Assembly (NCBI RefSeq): GCF_023149035.1
Contig: NZ_JAHXMY010000003.1
Span: 105,089-169,088, forward strand
DNA from: Microbacterium sp. EYE_78
GTDB lineage: Bacteria > Actinomycetota > Actinomycetes > Actinomycetales > Microbacteriaceae
Direction: 5' to 3'
Length of the DNA stretch: 64,000 bases
Below the pieces are notes generated by a model. That model was not told the origin of the DNA, ran no database searches, and was given only the letters and a program-made list of their open reading frames with translations. The translations under genes and the position numbers were made by a program. Positions 27,340-35,062 of the stretch are shown here, in pieces (position 1 is the first letter of the stretch; every line of letters starts with the position of its first letter).

Positions 27340-28173
27340 ATGAGAGTGAAAGGCGAGCTGGCACGCGTCCTCATTACTGTGAAGGCCACACCTCAGCCGT
27401 CGACGAGTTACGGGGACACCTCATGTGTTGCCGGCATTCGTATCGATGATGGCGCGCCCAGCTGGATCCGGTTGTACCCGATCGCGTTTCGATGGTTGGA
27501 CGGTGACGCCCAGTTCAAGAAGTACGACGTCATTGAACTCGAGGTGAGGCGGAAGGACTCCGATACCCGTCGCGAGAGTTACTCTCCTACGCAGGGATCA
27601 TGGGCCGCGCTACGCCACGTGCCCCCATGGAAGGCGCGTCACGAAATCATCGGCCAACTGGAGCCGACGACTACATGTGGTCTCATGCGCGAAGCATCCG
27701 CCGATGGTGCCGCCCCATCGCTCGGTCTTGTCTATCCGACTGACATCGATCGGCTCGAGTTCGAACCTCACCCGAAATGGACGGCGGATCAACTCTCCAA
27801 GATGCAGACGCGGATCGACAAGGAGTCAGCGGCGCTCATCCCGATGAGCGGGGCGATTCCTGTCCTCTTGAAGGAACCGGAGTTCATCGTTCGCTATCGG
27901 TATCGGTGCGCCCACGTCGCGTGTCCCGGCCACCAAGGTCGCATTTTGGATTGGGAGCTTACTTCCCTTCAGAATCGCCTGCGTCATCGAGGAGATGACG
28001 TGAAGGCGGGCGTGACCGAGAAGTTTCTCGAGCAGATGTTCGCTCCAGATCGCCGTTCGGGCTTCTACATGGGGAACTTCGAGCTCGCAGCCCGCCGAGG
28101 GAAGTTCAGCGTCCTTGGCGTCTATTGGCCTCGCGCGAAGGAAGCCGTCTTGCCCGCCCCGACACTGTTCTAG
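27340..28173 (+). CDS. Uncharacterised island protein with Cys/Gly-His/DWE motif
   Basis: A 277-residue protein. N-terminal domain (~1-85): RVLITVKATPQPSTSYGDTS, then SWIRLYPIAFRWLDGDAQFK and KYDVIELEVRRKDSDTRRES. The second half carries RYRYRCAHVACPGHQGRILD followed by WE, a Cys-x4-Cys-x-Gly-His pattern that looks like a metal or nucleic-acid site. I recall similar proteins encoded beside DUF488 genes in unrelated bacteria; they are unnamed. The next gene (DUF488) ends 3 bp away on the other strand. TATGCT (27328-27333) ends 6 bp before the ATG, a leaderless-type promoter. Confidence 0.7.
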   Translation: MRVKGELARVLITVKATPQPSTSYGDTSCVAGIRIDDGAPSWIRLYPIAFRWLDGDAQFKKYDVIELEVRRKDSDTRRESYSPTQGSWAALRHVPPWKARHEIIGQLEPTTTCGLMREASADGAAPSLGLVYPTDIDRLEFEPHPKWTADQLSKMQTRIDKESAALIPMSGAIPVLLKEPEFIVRYRYRCAHVACPGHQGRILDWELTSLQNRLRHRGDDVKAGVTEKFLEQMFAPDRRSGFYMGNFELAARRGKFSVLGVYWPRAKEAVLPAPTLF

Positions 28174-28176
28174 ACG

Positions 28177-28818
28177 TCACGTGGTAGCGAGGGCACCGCT
28201 GATGATCGCCCGGACACGTTCAATCACCTGCTCACGATGGCAGTGTCGCTCGTCTTCTTCGTAGCAGAAGATCGCCACCTCGCCAGCCTGCGCGAGATCA
28301 GCTACCTCCCGCAGAGCTTTCGACGCCTCCTCAGCATTGAGCTCTTGACGGAACCTCTCTCGCACTTCATGTGCGAGCACGGAGTCGAGCTCGGCGTAGC
28401 CGGCCCGGTTGTCCCGCTGATTGCCCAGCATCGGTAGGTGGACGTACGCGATTCCAGCTCCAACTAGCGCCTCAGATAGGGCTCGTTTCGAGAAGCCGCG
28501 CTTTCTCGAGATGGCGTTTAGTCGGACATCCACGAGCGTCACGACGCCTCGGAGTCGCAGTCTTGAGACGAAAGCGTCCAAGGTTAGCCCTTGGTACCCG
28601 ATCCCGGAGATTCTCATCTGGTACCCCTTCCGTCGGCGAAGCCGGTGAGCAGCAACGCGGCACCGCGAGCTGCAGTGTCGAGCGTCCTTCCGGGCAACAA
28701 ATCGCGCACCGCAAGCGACACATGTGCAGTTCGAGGCACGTCGTGAGCGGAGTTCGGCCTCTACTGAGACCCGCAACGCCGCTAGCTCATCTAACGATAG
28801 GCGGCGGAGATCAGTCAC
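28177..28818 (-). CDS. DUF488 protein with N-terminal Cys4 zinc-finger-like domain
   Basis: A 213-residue protein. Residues ~25-62 hold CTCVACGARFVARKDARHCS then SRCRVAAHRLRRR, two Cys pairs resembling a small zinc ribbon. From ~residue 67 a DUF488 domain follows: RISGIGYQGLTLDAFVSRLR, VTLVDVRLNAISRKRGFSKR, and the C-terminal CYEEDERHCHREQVIE, where Cys and Cys-His-Arg form the family motif. DUF488 function is unknown. The start is GTG 28818: TACTAT lies 7 bp upstream with TTGGTT 17 bp further, an excellent promoter for a leaderless mRNA; longer in-frame starts would cross the promoter and attR. Confidence 0.72.
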   Translation of the reverse strand: MTDLRRLSLDELAALRVSVEAELRSRRASNCTCVACGARFVARKDARHCSSRCRVAAHRLRRRKGYQMRISGIGYQGLTLDAFVSRLRLRGVVTLVDVRLNAISRKRGFSKRALSEALVGAGIAYVHLPMLGNQRDNRAGYAELDSVLAHEVRERFRQELNAEEASKALREVADLAQAGEVAIFCYEEDERHCHREQVIERVRAIISGALATT

Positions 28819-28825
28819 GTAACAG

Positions 28826-28854
28826 ATAGTAAGTGTTACAGCGCGCACAACCAA
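28826..28854 (-). promoter_or_regulatory. Promoter of the DUF488 gene (leaderless)
   Basis: Minus-strand -35 TTGGTT (28854-28849), 17-bp spacer, -10 TACTAT (28831-28826), then CTGTTAC and the GTG start. Transcription would begin at or next to the start codon. The rest of the ~300-bp gap to attR holds the arm repeats and no gene that I can support. Confidence 0.65.
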
Positions 28855-28999
28855 GCGTGCTGGCGCGTCAATCAACGCATCCCATGAGCGATCGCGATGG
28901 CGACCGATTTCGTCCGCAGACAGTCCACATGAGGTCTGCACTGCCCGGGCGCCGCGACGCTCACGATCGGCGCGATAGCCACACGCTACGAACAGACCG

Positions 29000-29018
29000 T
29001 GACAACACGGTGACAACA
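29000..29018 (+). repeat. Right arm-type repeats (2 x TGACAACA)
   Basis: TGACAACA at 29000-29007 and 29011-29018, the same sequence, orientation and 11-bp period as the pair near attL. Confidence 0.6.
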
Positions 29019-29122
29019 AACGCTCGAGTCGAGGCTGCCTGGCGTGATCGAACTGAAGCATCGAACCCCGGAAGATCAACGATCCTGATCGAACACGATC
29101 CGGCTGATGACCCATCGGCCGA

Positions 29123-29148
29123 GTTCGAGCCCCACGGGGCCCACCTCT
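29123..29148 (+). repeat. attR (fragment of tRNA-Lys 3' end)
   Basis: 26-bp identical copy of attL; only the 3' end of the tRNA is duplicated, so no second tRNA gene exists. The element ends 4 bp before the stop codon of the chromosomal lipoprotein gene. Confidence 0.92.
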
Positions 29149-29152
29149 CTTG

Positions 29153-29689
29153 TCAGCCCGCCGGCCGGAGCACGGCCCAGCCCGCATTCAAATCGTCAGC
29201 GAACATCTTGAGTTGCACGAGGGTGTCCGCGTCGTAGGCGACGCCCTCGATGCGGCCGGGCGCGGCGCAGTCCTGTGTGACGGACGTCGGTCCCACGGGA
29301 CTGGCCGGCTCCTCGCCTGCGGCCGGCGCCGGGACCCATTCGAGCGTCACCCGGGCGGTCGACGGACTGCAATCGAAATCGATCACGTACCGCTCCCCCG
29401 CCGCCACCACACCCGAGACGACCGCCTCGCCTTCCGAGGTGCCGTCGGCCCCCTCGGCGATGAATGTGATTCGCGAGAGCTCGTCGTCAGTGACGCCGGG
29501 CACGGCATAGTCGCCGTCGACCGTTGCGGGAGGGCTGGGAACGGACGGGGTGGGAGACGGCGTCACCGCCTGCGCAGGCGTCGTCGCGTCATCGTCCAGA
29601 TCGGTCGTGGAGACACACCCCGCAAGCGACGTCGACGCAGCGAGCATCACGGCGGCCATCCACACCCGGCGTCGGATCATGCGCGCCAC
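29153..29689 (-). CDS. Predicted secreted lipoprotein
   Basis: A 178-residue protein with an Arg-rich start (MIRRRVW), a hydrophobic signal and lipobox LAGCVS (Cys25), then a Pro/Thr/Ser linker (~40-58) and a beta-rich domain with ITFIAEGADGTSEGEAVVSG and two Cys (FDCSPS, TQDCAAPG) that may form a disulphide outside the membrane. Function unknown. Its start may be GTG 29689 or ATG 29680. Before insertion of the island its 3' end faced tRNA-Lys. Confidence 0.75.
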   Translation of the reverse strand: MARMIRRRVWMAAVMLAASTSLAGCVSTTDLDDDATTPAQAVTPSPTPSVPSPPATVDGDYAVPGVTDDELSRITFIAEGADGTSEGEAVVSGVVAAGERYVIDFDCSPSTARVTLEWVPAPAAGEEPASPVGPTSVTQDCAAPGRIEGVAYDADTLVQLKMFADDLNAGWAVLRPAG

Positions 29690-29755
29690 GTTACCCGCGA
29701 CGCAGACCCGGCACGGCTGCAGGGAAGGACTGGGGGCCGCCTGGGCAAAGAAGAA

Positions 29756-29783
29756 GCCCCGACTGTTACCACACAGCCGGGGC
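29756..29783 (-). terminator. Intrinsic terminator-like hairpin, minus strand
   Basis: 11-bp stem (GCCCCGGCTGT / ACAGTCGGGGC on the minus strand, one G-U pair), 6-nt loop and a TTCTTCTTT tail. The mismatch is A-C on the plus strand, so the structure favours minus-strand RNA, yet no minus-strand gene ends here; it lies in front of the lipoprotein gene and may be a leader attenuator. Confidence 0.5.
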
Positions 29784-29891
29784 GAGACGAATGAGAAGTC
29801 CGCCTATCGGGATCAGGATACCCCGGAAATCTGGGAGCTGACCCGGCGACCCTCGAGTCCGGAGCGCGCGCGGGAGCGTTACGGTTGCGGG

Positions 29892-30473
29892 ATGCTCCGC
29901 CTCGTCGCCCGCGTCTATTGGACCTTCAGCAGATGGACGCTCGCCACCGAGCCCGCGCCTACCCAGCCCACCGTCGTCCTGGGAGCGCCGCACACGTCCA
30001 ACTGGGACTTCGTGCTCATGCTGGCGATCGCATGGCGCCTCAAGATGCGGTTCCGCTGGCTGGGCAAGGAAAGTCTCTTCCGCGGCTGGCGCGGCCCGCT
30101 GATGCGCTCGATCGGCGGCATCCCGGTCGACAGAGCGAACCCCGCTGGAGTGGTCGACGCGCTCGTCCGCCGCATCCGCGACGGCGAGGTCTTCGGCCTG
30201 GTGGTGACACCGGAAGGCACACGCGGCGGTGTCGGGCACTGGAAGTCGGGCTTCTACCGCATCGCCCGCGAGGCCGGACTCGCCGTCACGCTCGGGTACG
30301 TCGATCGCACCACCATGACCACCGGGCTAGGCCCAACGCTCGCACTCACCGGCGACGTGATTACGGACATGGACGCCATCCGCGCGTTCTACTCCGATAA
30401 GTCAGGATTTCGTCCCGAGCGACGCGTCGAGCCTCGCTTGCGCGAAGAGGGGCGGCCGGCGACCTCGGCCTAG
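29892..30473 (+). CDS. 1-acyl-sn-glycerol-3-phosphate acyltransferase family protein
   Basis: A 193-residue lysophospholipid acyltransferase-like (PlsC) enzyme. The catalytic HX4D motif reads APHTSNWDFVL (~36), the acyl-acceptor motif TPEGTRGG (~117), and a GGIPVDRAN region between. Shorter than classical PlsC and without a clear N-terminal anchor; related proteins act on various lipid acceptors. TACGGT (29880-29885) ends 6 bp before the ATG. Confidence 0.82.
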   Translation: MLRLVARVYWTFSRWTLATEPAPTQPTVVLGAPHTSNWDFVLMLAIAWRLKMRFRWLGKESLFRGWRGPLMRSIGGIPVDRANPAGVVDALVRRIRDGEVFGLVVTPEGTRGGVGHWKSGFYRIAREAGLAVTLGYVDRTTMTTGLGPTLALTGDVITDMDAIRAFYSDKSGFRPERRVEPRLREEGRPATSA

Positions 30474-30576
30474 CCGGAACTCCCCCCTGGATCGCTGGCC
30501 CTGCCGCGATCTCGCCGCTCGAGCTCGATCTCGATCGCGCTCCGCGACGCATTCGTCGCGTCGTCCGCTGATCCGG

Positions 30577-31521
30577 TCATATCCCCGCGTTCGCCGATGT
30601 TCCGGTGAGCTCTGCCGACAACTCCCAGATGCGGCGAGCGTGCTCGGGGCTTCGCAGACGGGAGTAGACGCGTTGTGTGGCGGGTCGACCCCCGAGGTGT
30701 CCGGGCCCGCTCGGGCCGAAGAGCTTGCTGTCGGCGTCGGGAGCTGTCGCTGCGAGGAGGGCGGGCAGGGCGGCGGAGGCGACCGTTCCGAGGAGGATGC
30801 CTCGTCCTGACAGCATCCGGATAATCCTGCGACCGGCGGTCTCCCGGGTGCGACCCAACTCGGGTCGTGCGGCGAGGAGGTTCGTCGGGGCGACGCCAGG
30901 GTGCGAGAGCGCACTCGTGACGCCCCATCCGTTCTCACGACTGCGTCGGCTGAGGTCGAGTCCGAACAGACCGAAGGCGATCTTGGAATGACTGTAGGCG
31001 CGCATGCCGTCGTAGTCGCGTTCCCAGTTCGGGTCGGTCCAGTTGACGGCGCCCTGGTTGGCGGCGACGCTGATCTGCGAGACCACGCGTGCGTTGCCGG
31101 CGCGCAGCAGCGGCAGCAGGTGCGCGACGAGGGCGAAGTGGCCGAGATGGTTCGTGCCGAACTGCAGCTCGAATCCGTCGGCCGTGGTTTGCCGCGTAGG
31201 CGGCGTCATCACGCCTGCGTTGTTCACGAGCAGATGTATGGGCCGCCCCTCGGCGAGGAGCGACTCGCCGAGGTCGGCGACCGACGTCAGTGAGGAGAGG
31301 TCCAGATCGCGCAACTCGACGGTCGCGGCAGGCGCGGCATCCCGCATCGTGGCGATTGCCGCCTCCCCTTTCGCGCGGTTGCGGACGGGGAGGATGAGGT
31401 CGGCGCCCGCGGCGGCGAGGCGGGTGGCGATGACGAGACCCACGCCGTCGCTTGCGCCCGTCACAAGCGCGCGGGTGCCGGTCAGGTCGGGGAGGGTGAT
31501 GTCGATGGGTGTGCGAGACAT
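30577..31521 (-). CDS. Short-chain dehydrogenase/reductase
   Basis: A 314-residue NAD(P)-dependent SDR oxidoreductase. Cofactor motif TGASDGVG (~20), NNAGVM (~100), and the catalytic [11 protein letters not shown] (Tyr-x3-Lys, ~175). [11 protein letters not shown] after beta-2 suggests NADP preference. Sequence resembles the WW-domain-oxidoreductase/retinol-dehydrogenase-like SDRs common in soil actinobacteria; the substrate is unknown. Starts at ATG 31521; divergent from the XRE regulator with an 85-bp shared control region, a pairing typical of a regulator and its target. Confidence 0.87.
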   Translation of the reverse strand: MSRTPIDITLPDLTGTRALVTGASDGVGLVIATRLAAAGADLILPVRNRAKGEAAIATMRDAAPAATVELRDLDLSSLTSVADLGESLLAEGRPIHLLVNNAGVMTPPTRQTTADGFELQFGTNHLGHFALVAHLLPLLRAGNARVVSQISVAANQGAVNWTDPNWERDYDGMRAYSHSKIAFGLFGLDLSRRSRENGWGVTSALSHPGVAPTNLLAARPELGRTRETAGRRIIRMLSGRGILLGTVASAALPALLAATAPDADSKLFGPSGPGHLGGRPATQRVYSRLRSPEHARRIWELSAELTGTSANAGI

Positions 31522-31561
31522 GCACTCAGCGTCGAGGGACGGCGCGAGCCCATCCAGGGAT

Positions 31562-31581
31562 CGTCGATCCATGGATCGACG
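31562..31581. promoter_or_regulatory. Perfect 20-bp palindrome, probable operator
   Basis: CGTCGATCCATGGATCGACG is identical to its own complement and lies in the divergent promoter region of the SDR and XRE genes, ending 25 bp before the XRE start. The neighbouring TAGAAA (31595-31600) is a possible -10 of the regulator. The likely ligand is the dimeric regulator itself. Confidence 0.65.
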
Positions 31582-31606
31582 CCCGCATGCCGGGTAGAAA
31601 CAGAGC

Positions 31607-32446
31607 ATGGTGATCGATCGACCCGCGTTGGCGGACTTCTTGCGTCGCAGGCGCGCGTCGCTGCAACCAGAAGACGTCGGGCTCACCTCCGGGCCGCGCC
31701 GTCGGACCGGAGGGCTGCGTCGCGAGGAAGTCGCCGGGCTCAGCCACATGTCGACCGACTACTACACGCGCCTCGAGCAGCAGCGCGGTCCCCAACCGTC
31801 CGAGCAGATGATCGCGTCCATCGCGCAGGGCCTCCACCTCACCCTGGAGGAACGCGACCACCTCTTCACCCTCGCCGGCCACGCGTCGCCACCGCGCGGC
31901 GGCATCAGCGACCACATCAGTCCCGGGATGCTGCGCATCTTCGACCGCCTCGGCGACACCCCCGCCGAGGTCGTCACCGAACTCGGCGAGACCCTGCGCC
32001 AGACGCAGCCGGCCATCGCGCTGACGGGAGACCTCACCCGGTTCACCGGCCCGTCGCGGAGCATCGGCTACCGCTGGTTCACCGACCCCGCGACGCGCGC
32101 GCTCTACGACCCCCGCGACCACGAGTTCCTCGGCAGGATGTTCGCCTCGGGTCTCCGTCAGTTCACGGCCCTCCGTGGCCCGGACTCCCGCGCGGCAGCG
32201 CTCGCCGAACAGCTCCTGCACGAGAGCGACGTTTTCCGAAGCGTGTGGGCCCTTCACGAGATCGGCGTCCGCCCCCGGGACACCAAGCGTTACGTCCACC
32301 CGCAGGTCGGAGCGCTCACCCTCTCCTGCCAGACCCTGCTCGACGAGGAGCAAGGGCACCGCCTGCTCGTCTACACGGCGAACCCGGGAACCGCGAGCTA
32401 TGAGAAGCTCCAGCTCCTCACCGTGCTCGGCGCCGCTCAGGTCTGA
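31607..32446 (+). CDS. XRE-family regulator with MmyB-like ligand-binding domain
   Basis: A 279-residue repressor-type protein. N-terminal HTH (~10-75) with [20 protein letters not shown] and [19 protein letters not shown]-terminal MmyB-like domain (~100-275), which in this family binds hydrophobic ligands such as fatty acids, with [14 protein letters not shown] and [11 protein letters not shown] segments. Very common in actinobacteria next to a divergent short-chain dehydrogenase, exactly as here, so it probably controls that gene and itself. Confidence 0.88.
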   Translation: MVIDRPALADFLRRRRASLQPEDVGLTSGPRRRTGGLRREEVAGLSHMSTDYYTRLEQQRGPQPSEQMIASIAQGLHLTLEERDHLFTLAGHASPPRGGISDHISPGMLRIFDRLGDTPAEVVTELGETLRQTQPAIALTGDLTRFTGPSRSIGYRWFTDPATRALYDPRDHEFLGRMFASGLRQFTALRGPDSRAAALAEQLLHESDVFRSVWALHEIGVRPRDTKRYVHPQVGALTLSCQTLLDEEQGHRLLVYTANPGTASYEKLQLLTVLGAAQV

Positions 32447-32497
32447 CCTCCACCCGGTCGCTCCTCCGCATCGGGCCAGGGGCGGGCCGATGTACGT

Positions 32498-32896
32498 TCA
32501 CTCGTCCGTCTCGGCAGCATCGGGCACCACGAACCAGTCGGTGAACGACCGGGCGCGGCCGTCGTCGGTCAGCTCGATGACCATGAGGTTGTCGTACTGC
32601 CGACTCTTCTCGGTCGAGCTCGGATACCTCGTCCGACCGCGGATGATCGCGACATCCCCGTCGACAGCAGTGAGCTCGTAGTCGAACGACCACGTGCCCG
32701 GCGCATCCTTCTGCGCGAGCCAGCCCTCGACGATCGCGTCCTGACCGACCCAGGGCGGCGTCGACGGGCCGTCACGGTACTCCGCCGCGGGCGTGAACAG
32801 CGACCGGATGTCGTCCGGGTCATTGGTGTCCCACGCGCGGACATACCGGGCGATCCAGGCGTCGGCCGCCTCCGCAGCTGCCTCGCGATCCCACAT
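32498..32896 (-). CDS. SnoaL-like / NTF2-fold protein
   Basis: A 132-residue cone-shaped NTF2-like protein: WDREAAAEAADAWIARYVRA helix, WDTNDPDDIRSLFTPAAEYR, and SFTDWFVVPDA at the C-terminus. The family includes polyketide cyclases and many proteins of unknown substrate. ATG 32896 gives the usual length. The stop of the siderophore permease operon lies 49 bp upstream, so it may be read through from it. Confidence 0.8.
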   Translation of the reverse strand: MWDREAAAEAADAWIARYVRAWDTNDPDDIRSLFTPAAEYRDGPSTPPWVGQDAIVEGWLAQKDAPGTWSFDYELTAVDGDVAIIRGRTRYPSSTEKSRQYDNLMVIELTDDGRARSFTDWFVVPDAAETDE

Positions 32897-32945
32897 CACC
32901 TCAGGCTCGCCGACGGCCGCGGCGAACGCAAGGCCCTCCGACGCC

Positions 32946-35054
32946 CTACGCGCGCGACCGCGCGAGCAGGTAGATGAAGTAGGGCGCACCGACGAGGGCG
33001 ACGACGATGCCGGCGGGCAGCTGCGCCGGGGCGATCACGGTTCGTCCGAGCAGATCGGCGATCGCGACGAGCGCAGCGCCCAGCAGCATCGAGACCGGGA
33101 CGACGCGGGAGTGACGTCCGCCGACGAGGGCACGCGCGGCGTGCGGTGCGATGAGCCCCACAAAGCCGAGCACGCCGATCGCGCTCACACTGAACGCGGC
33201 GAGCAGCGCGGCCGTCACGAGCAGGACGAACCGGGTGCGTTCCAGCCGAACGCCCGCGAGACGCGGCGTGTCGTCGTCGAGCGCGAGCAGATCGAGCTCA
33301 CGCGTCCGCGGCACGACCAGCACGAGCGCGACGACCATCGACAACGCGACCGGCAGCGCATCCGACCACCCCCGGCCGTACGTCGTGCCCGACAGCCACG
33401 TGTAGATCGCGGGCGTGTCGAACGGATTCGCGCGGAGGAGGAGGAACGTCGACAGCCCCGCGGTGCCGTACCAGACGCCGATGCCGATGAGCACGAGCCG
33501 GTCGGCGCTCAGCCCCCGACGCCACGCCAGGCCGTACACCAGCGCGAACGCGAGCAGCCCTCCCGCGATCGCGGGCGGCAGGATCCCGACGCCGAGCGCA
33601 GCGCCCGACGTGATGGCGATCACGGCTCCGAGGCCCGCGCCGCCGGTGATGCCGAGGATGCCGGGCTCCGCCAGCGGATTCCGGCTCGCCGCCTGCACCA
33701 GCACGCCGGCCAGCGCGAGCGCGGCACCCGCGGAGACGGCGACGAGCACCCGCGGCGCACGCTCGTCGAGCGCGAACCGGATGACGGGCGCGGCATCCCC
33801 ATGCACCCACAGCAGCAGATCACCCGTCAGCAGCCAACGATGGCCGCCGAGCAGCCCCAGCAGGATCGCCGCGAGCAGGAGCACGGACGTCGCCACGACG
33901 ACGAGCACGACGCGCCGCCGGTTGCGGACGGTGATGGTCGCCGCGGGCGGGCGCCGCGTGGGTCCGGCGTCACGAGCCCTGCGGGCCAGCGCGACGAGGA
34001 GCACCGCACCCAGCAGCGTCGTCGCGACCCCGGTCGGCACCGACGTGGCCCGGTCGGCGCCGAGGATGGCGCGGATCGCGACGTCGGATCCGACGACGAC
34101 CGTCGCTCCGACGAGACCCGACGCGATCAGGAGGATGCTGTGGCGATGCAGCGCGGGCACCCGCGTGCTCAGCAGCCGCGTGATGATGGGCGCGGCGAGA
34201 CCCACGAACCCGATCGGCCCGGCGAGCGTCACCGCAGCAGCCGTGAGCAGCACCGCGAGGATCGTGCCGATCGCACGCGTCGACCGCACCGGCACACCGA
34301 GCGACTGCGCCGTGTCGTCGCCGAGCGCGACGATGTCGAGGCGACGCGAGAGCAGCACGCCGACGACGACGGCGACGAGCACCAGCGGCGCAGCCTGCTG
34401 GAACGCGGCGAGGCCGAGCTGGCTGAGGCTGCCGCTCCCCCACGCGAACAGGCCCGTGGTCTCCTGCGCGAACAGGATGAGCAAGGCGGATGTCGCCGCC
34501 TGCAGTGCGAGCATCACCGCCGAACCCGCGAGGATCAGCCGTGTCGTCGACGACCCCGCGCCGCCCGCGAGCCCGAGCACGACCGCCGCCGCGGCCAGCC
34601 CGCCGAGAAACGCGACACCCCCCGAGGCCCAGAACGGCAGCGTGATGCCGAGGACGGAGACGAGCGCGACGGCGAAGTACGAGCCGCTCGTCACCGCCAG
34701 CGTGTCGGGCGACGCCAGCGGATTGCGCGCCAGCGATTGGAAGAGCGCGCCGGCCGCGCCGAGGGCGAAGCCGACCAGCAGCCCGGCCGCGAGGCGCGGC
34801 ACGCGCGACCCGATGAGGATCTCGCGCGCACCCGGCTGCGCCGTGCCGTCACCGAACAGGAGGGGCAGGAGCTCGGTGAGCCCGAGCCCCGAGGTGCCCT
34901 GCGTGAGGTGGACGCCCGATGCCAGGAGCAGGATGCCGCTGAGCAGCACCAGCACCGCGGTCGCCCCCAGGGCGAATCGCGCGCCGGTCTGCGCGGGCAC
35001 CGGCGGGACTGCAGCTGCAGCGCCCCGCTCCCGGCTCCTGGTGTCGGACGTCAC
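32946..35054 (-). CDS. Iron-siderophore ABC transporter permease, fused FecCD dimer (FhuB-like)
   Basis: A 702-residue protein comprising two FecCD permease units in tandem (residues ~20-340 and ~370-700), about 20 membrane helices in all. Each unit carries the conserved G-x-x-Q-x-x-x-R-N-P-L-A-x-P loop: ALFQSLARNPLASPDTLAVT in the first, VLVQAASRNPLAEPGILGIT in the second, plus GLIAPHAARALVGGRHSR near the end. One chain therefore replaces the usual permease heterodimer. The start is GTG 35054, 8 bp after the binding-protein stop. Confidence 0.9.
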   Translation of the reverse strand: MTSDTRSRERGAAAAVPPVPAQTGARFALGATAVLVLLSGILLLASGVHLTQGTSGLGLTELLPLLFGDGTAQPGAREILIGSRVPRLAAGLLVGFALGAAGALFQSLARNPLASPDTLAVTSGSYFAVALVSVLGITLPFWASGGVAFLGGLAAAAVVLGLAGGAGSSTTRLILAGSAVMLALQAATSALLILFAQETTGLFAWGSGSLSQLGLAAFQQAAPLVLVAVVVGVLLSRRLDIVALGDDTAQSLGVPVRSTRAIGTILAVLLTAAAVTLAGPIGFVGLAAPIITRLLSTRVPALHRHSILLIASGLVGATVVVGSDVAIRAILGADRATSVPTGVATTLLGAVLLVALARRARDAGPTRRPPAATITVRNRRRVVLVVVATSVLLLAAILLGLLGGHRWLLTGDLLLWVHGDAAPVIRFALDERAPRVLVAVSAGAALALAGVLVQAASRNPLAEPGILGITGGAGLGAVIAITSGAALGVGILPPAIAGGLLAFALVYGLAWRRGLSADRLVLIGIGVWYGTAGLSTFLLLRANPFDTPAIYTWLSGTTYGRGWSDALPVALSMVVALVLVVPRTRELDLLALDDDTPRLAGVRLERTRFVLLVTAALLAAFSVSAIGVLGFVGLIAPHAARALVGGRHSRVVPVSMLLGAALVAIADLLGRTVIAPAQLPAGIVVALVGAPYFIYLLARSRA

Positions 35055-35062
35055 CTGCGGGC

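Larger units (their letters stand above)
22735..29148. mobile_element. Integrated genomic element in tRNA-Lys, ~6.4 kb, probably immobile
   Basis: Bounded by a 26-bp direct repeat of the tRNA 3' end plus a few flanking bases. It carries a tyrosine recombinase remnant and cargo genes that are visibly poorer in G/C than the flanks and differ in codon use. Both ends contain the same pair of TGACAACA repeats (11-bp period), as expected for integrase arm sites. No replication, conjugation or phage structural genes are present, so it is a small genomic island or a degraded satellite. The integrase has an internal deletion and frameshift, so the element should not excise unaided. Confidence 0.88.

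Noticed and set aside
29121..29148. A second tRNA-Lys gene
   Set aside because: Only the 3' end is present; no anticodon arm or 5' acceptor strand, so it is an att fragment.
28819..29187. Long N-terminal extension of the DUF488 gene across attR
   Set aside because: It would traverse the promoter, arm repeats and attR. The GTG at 28818 behind TACTAT gives the recognisable protein.
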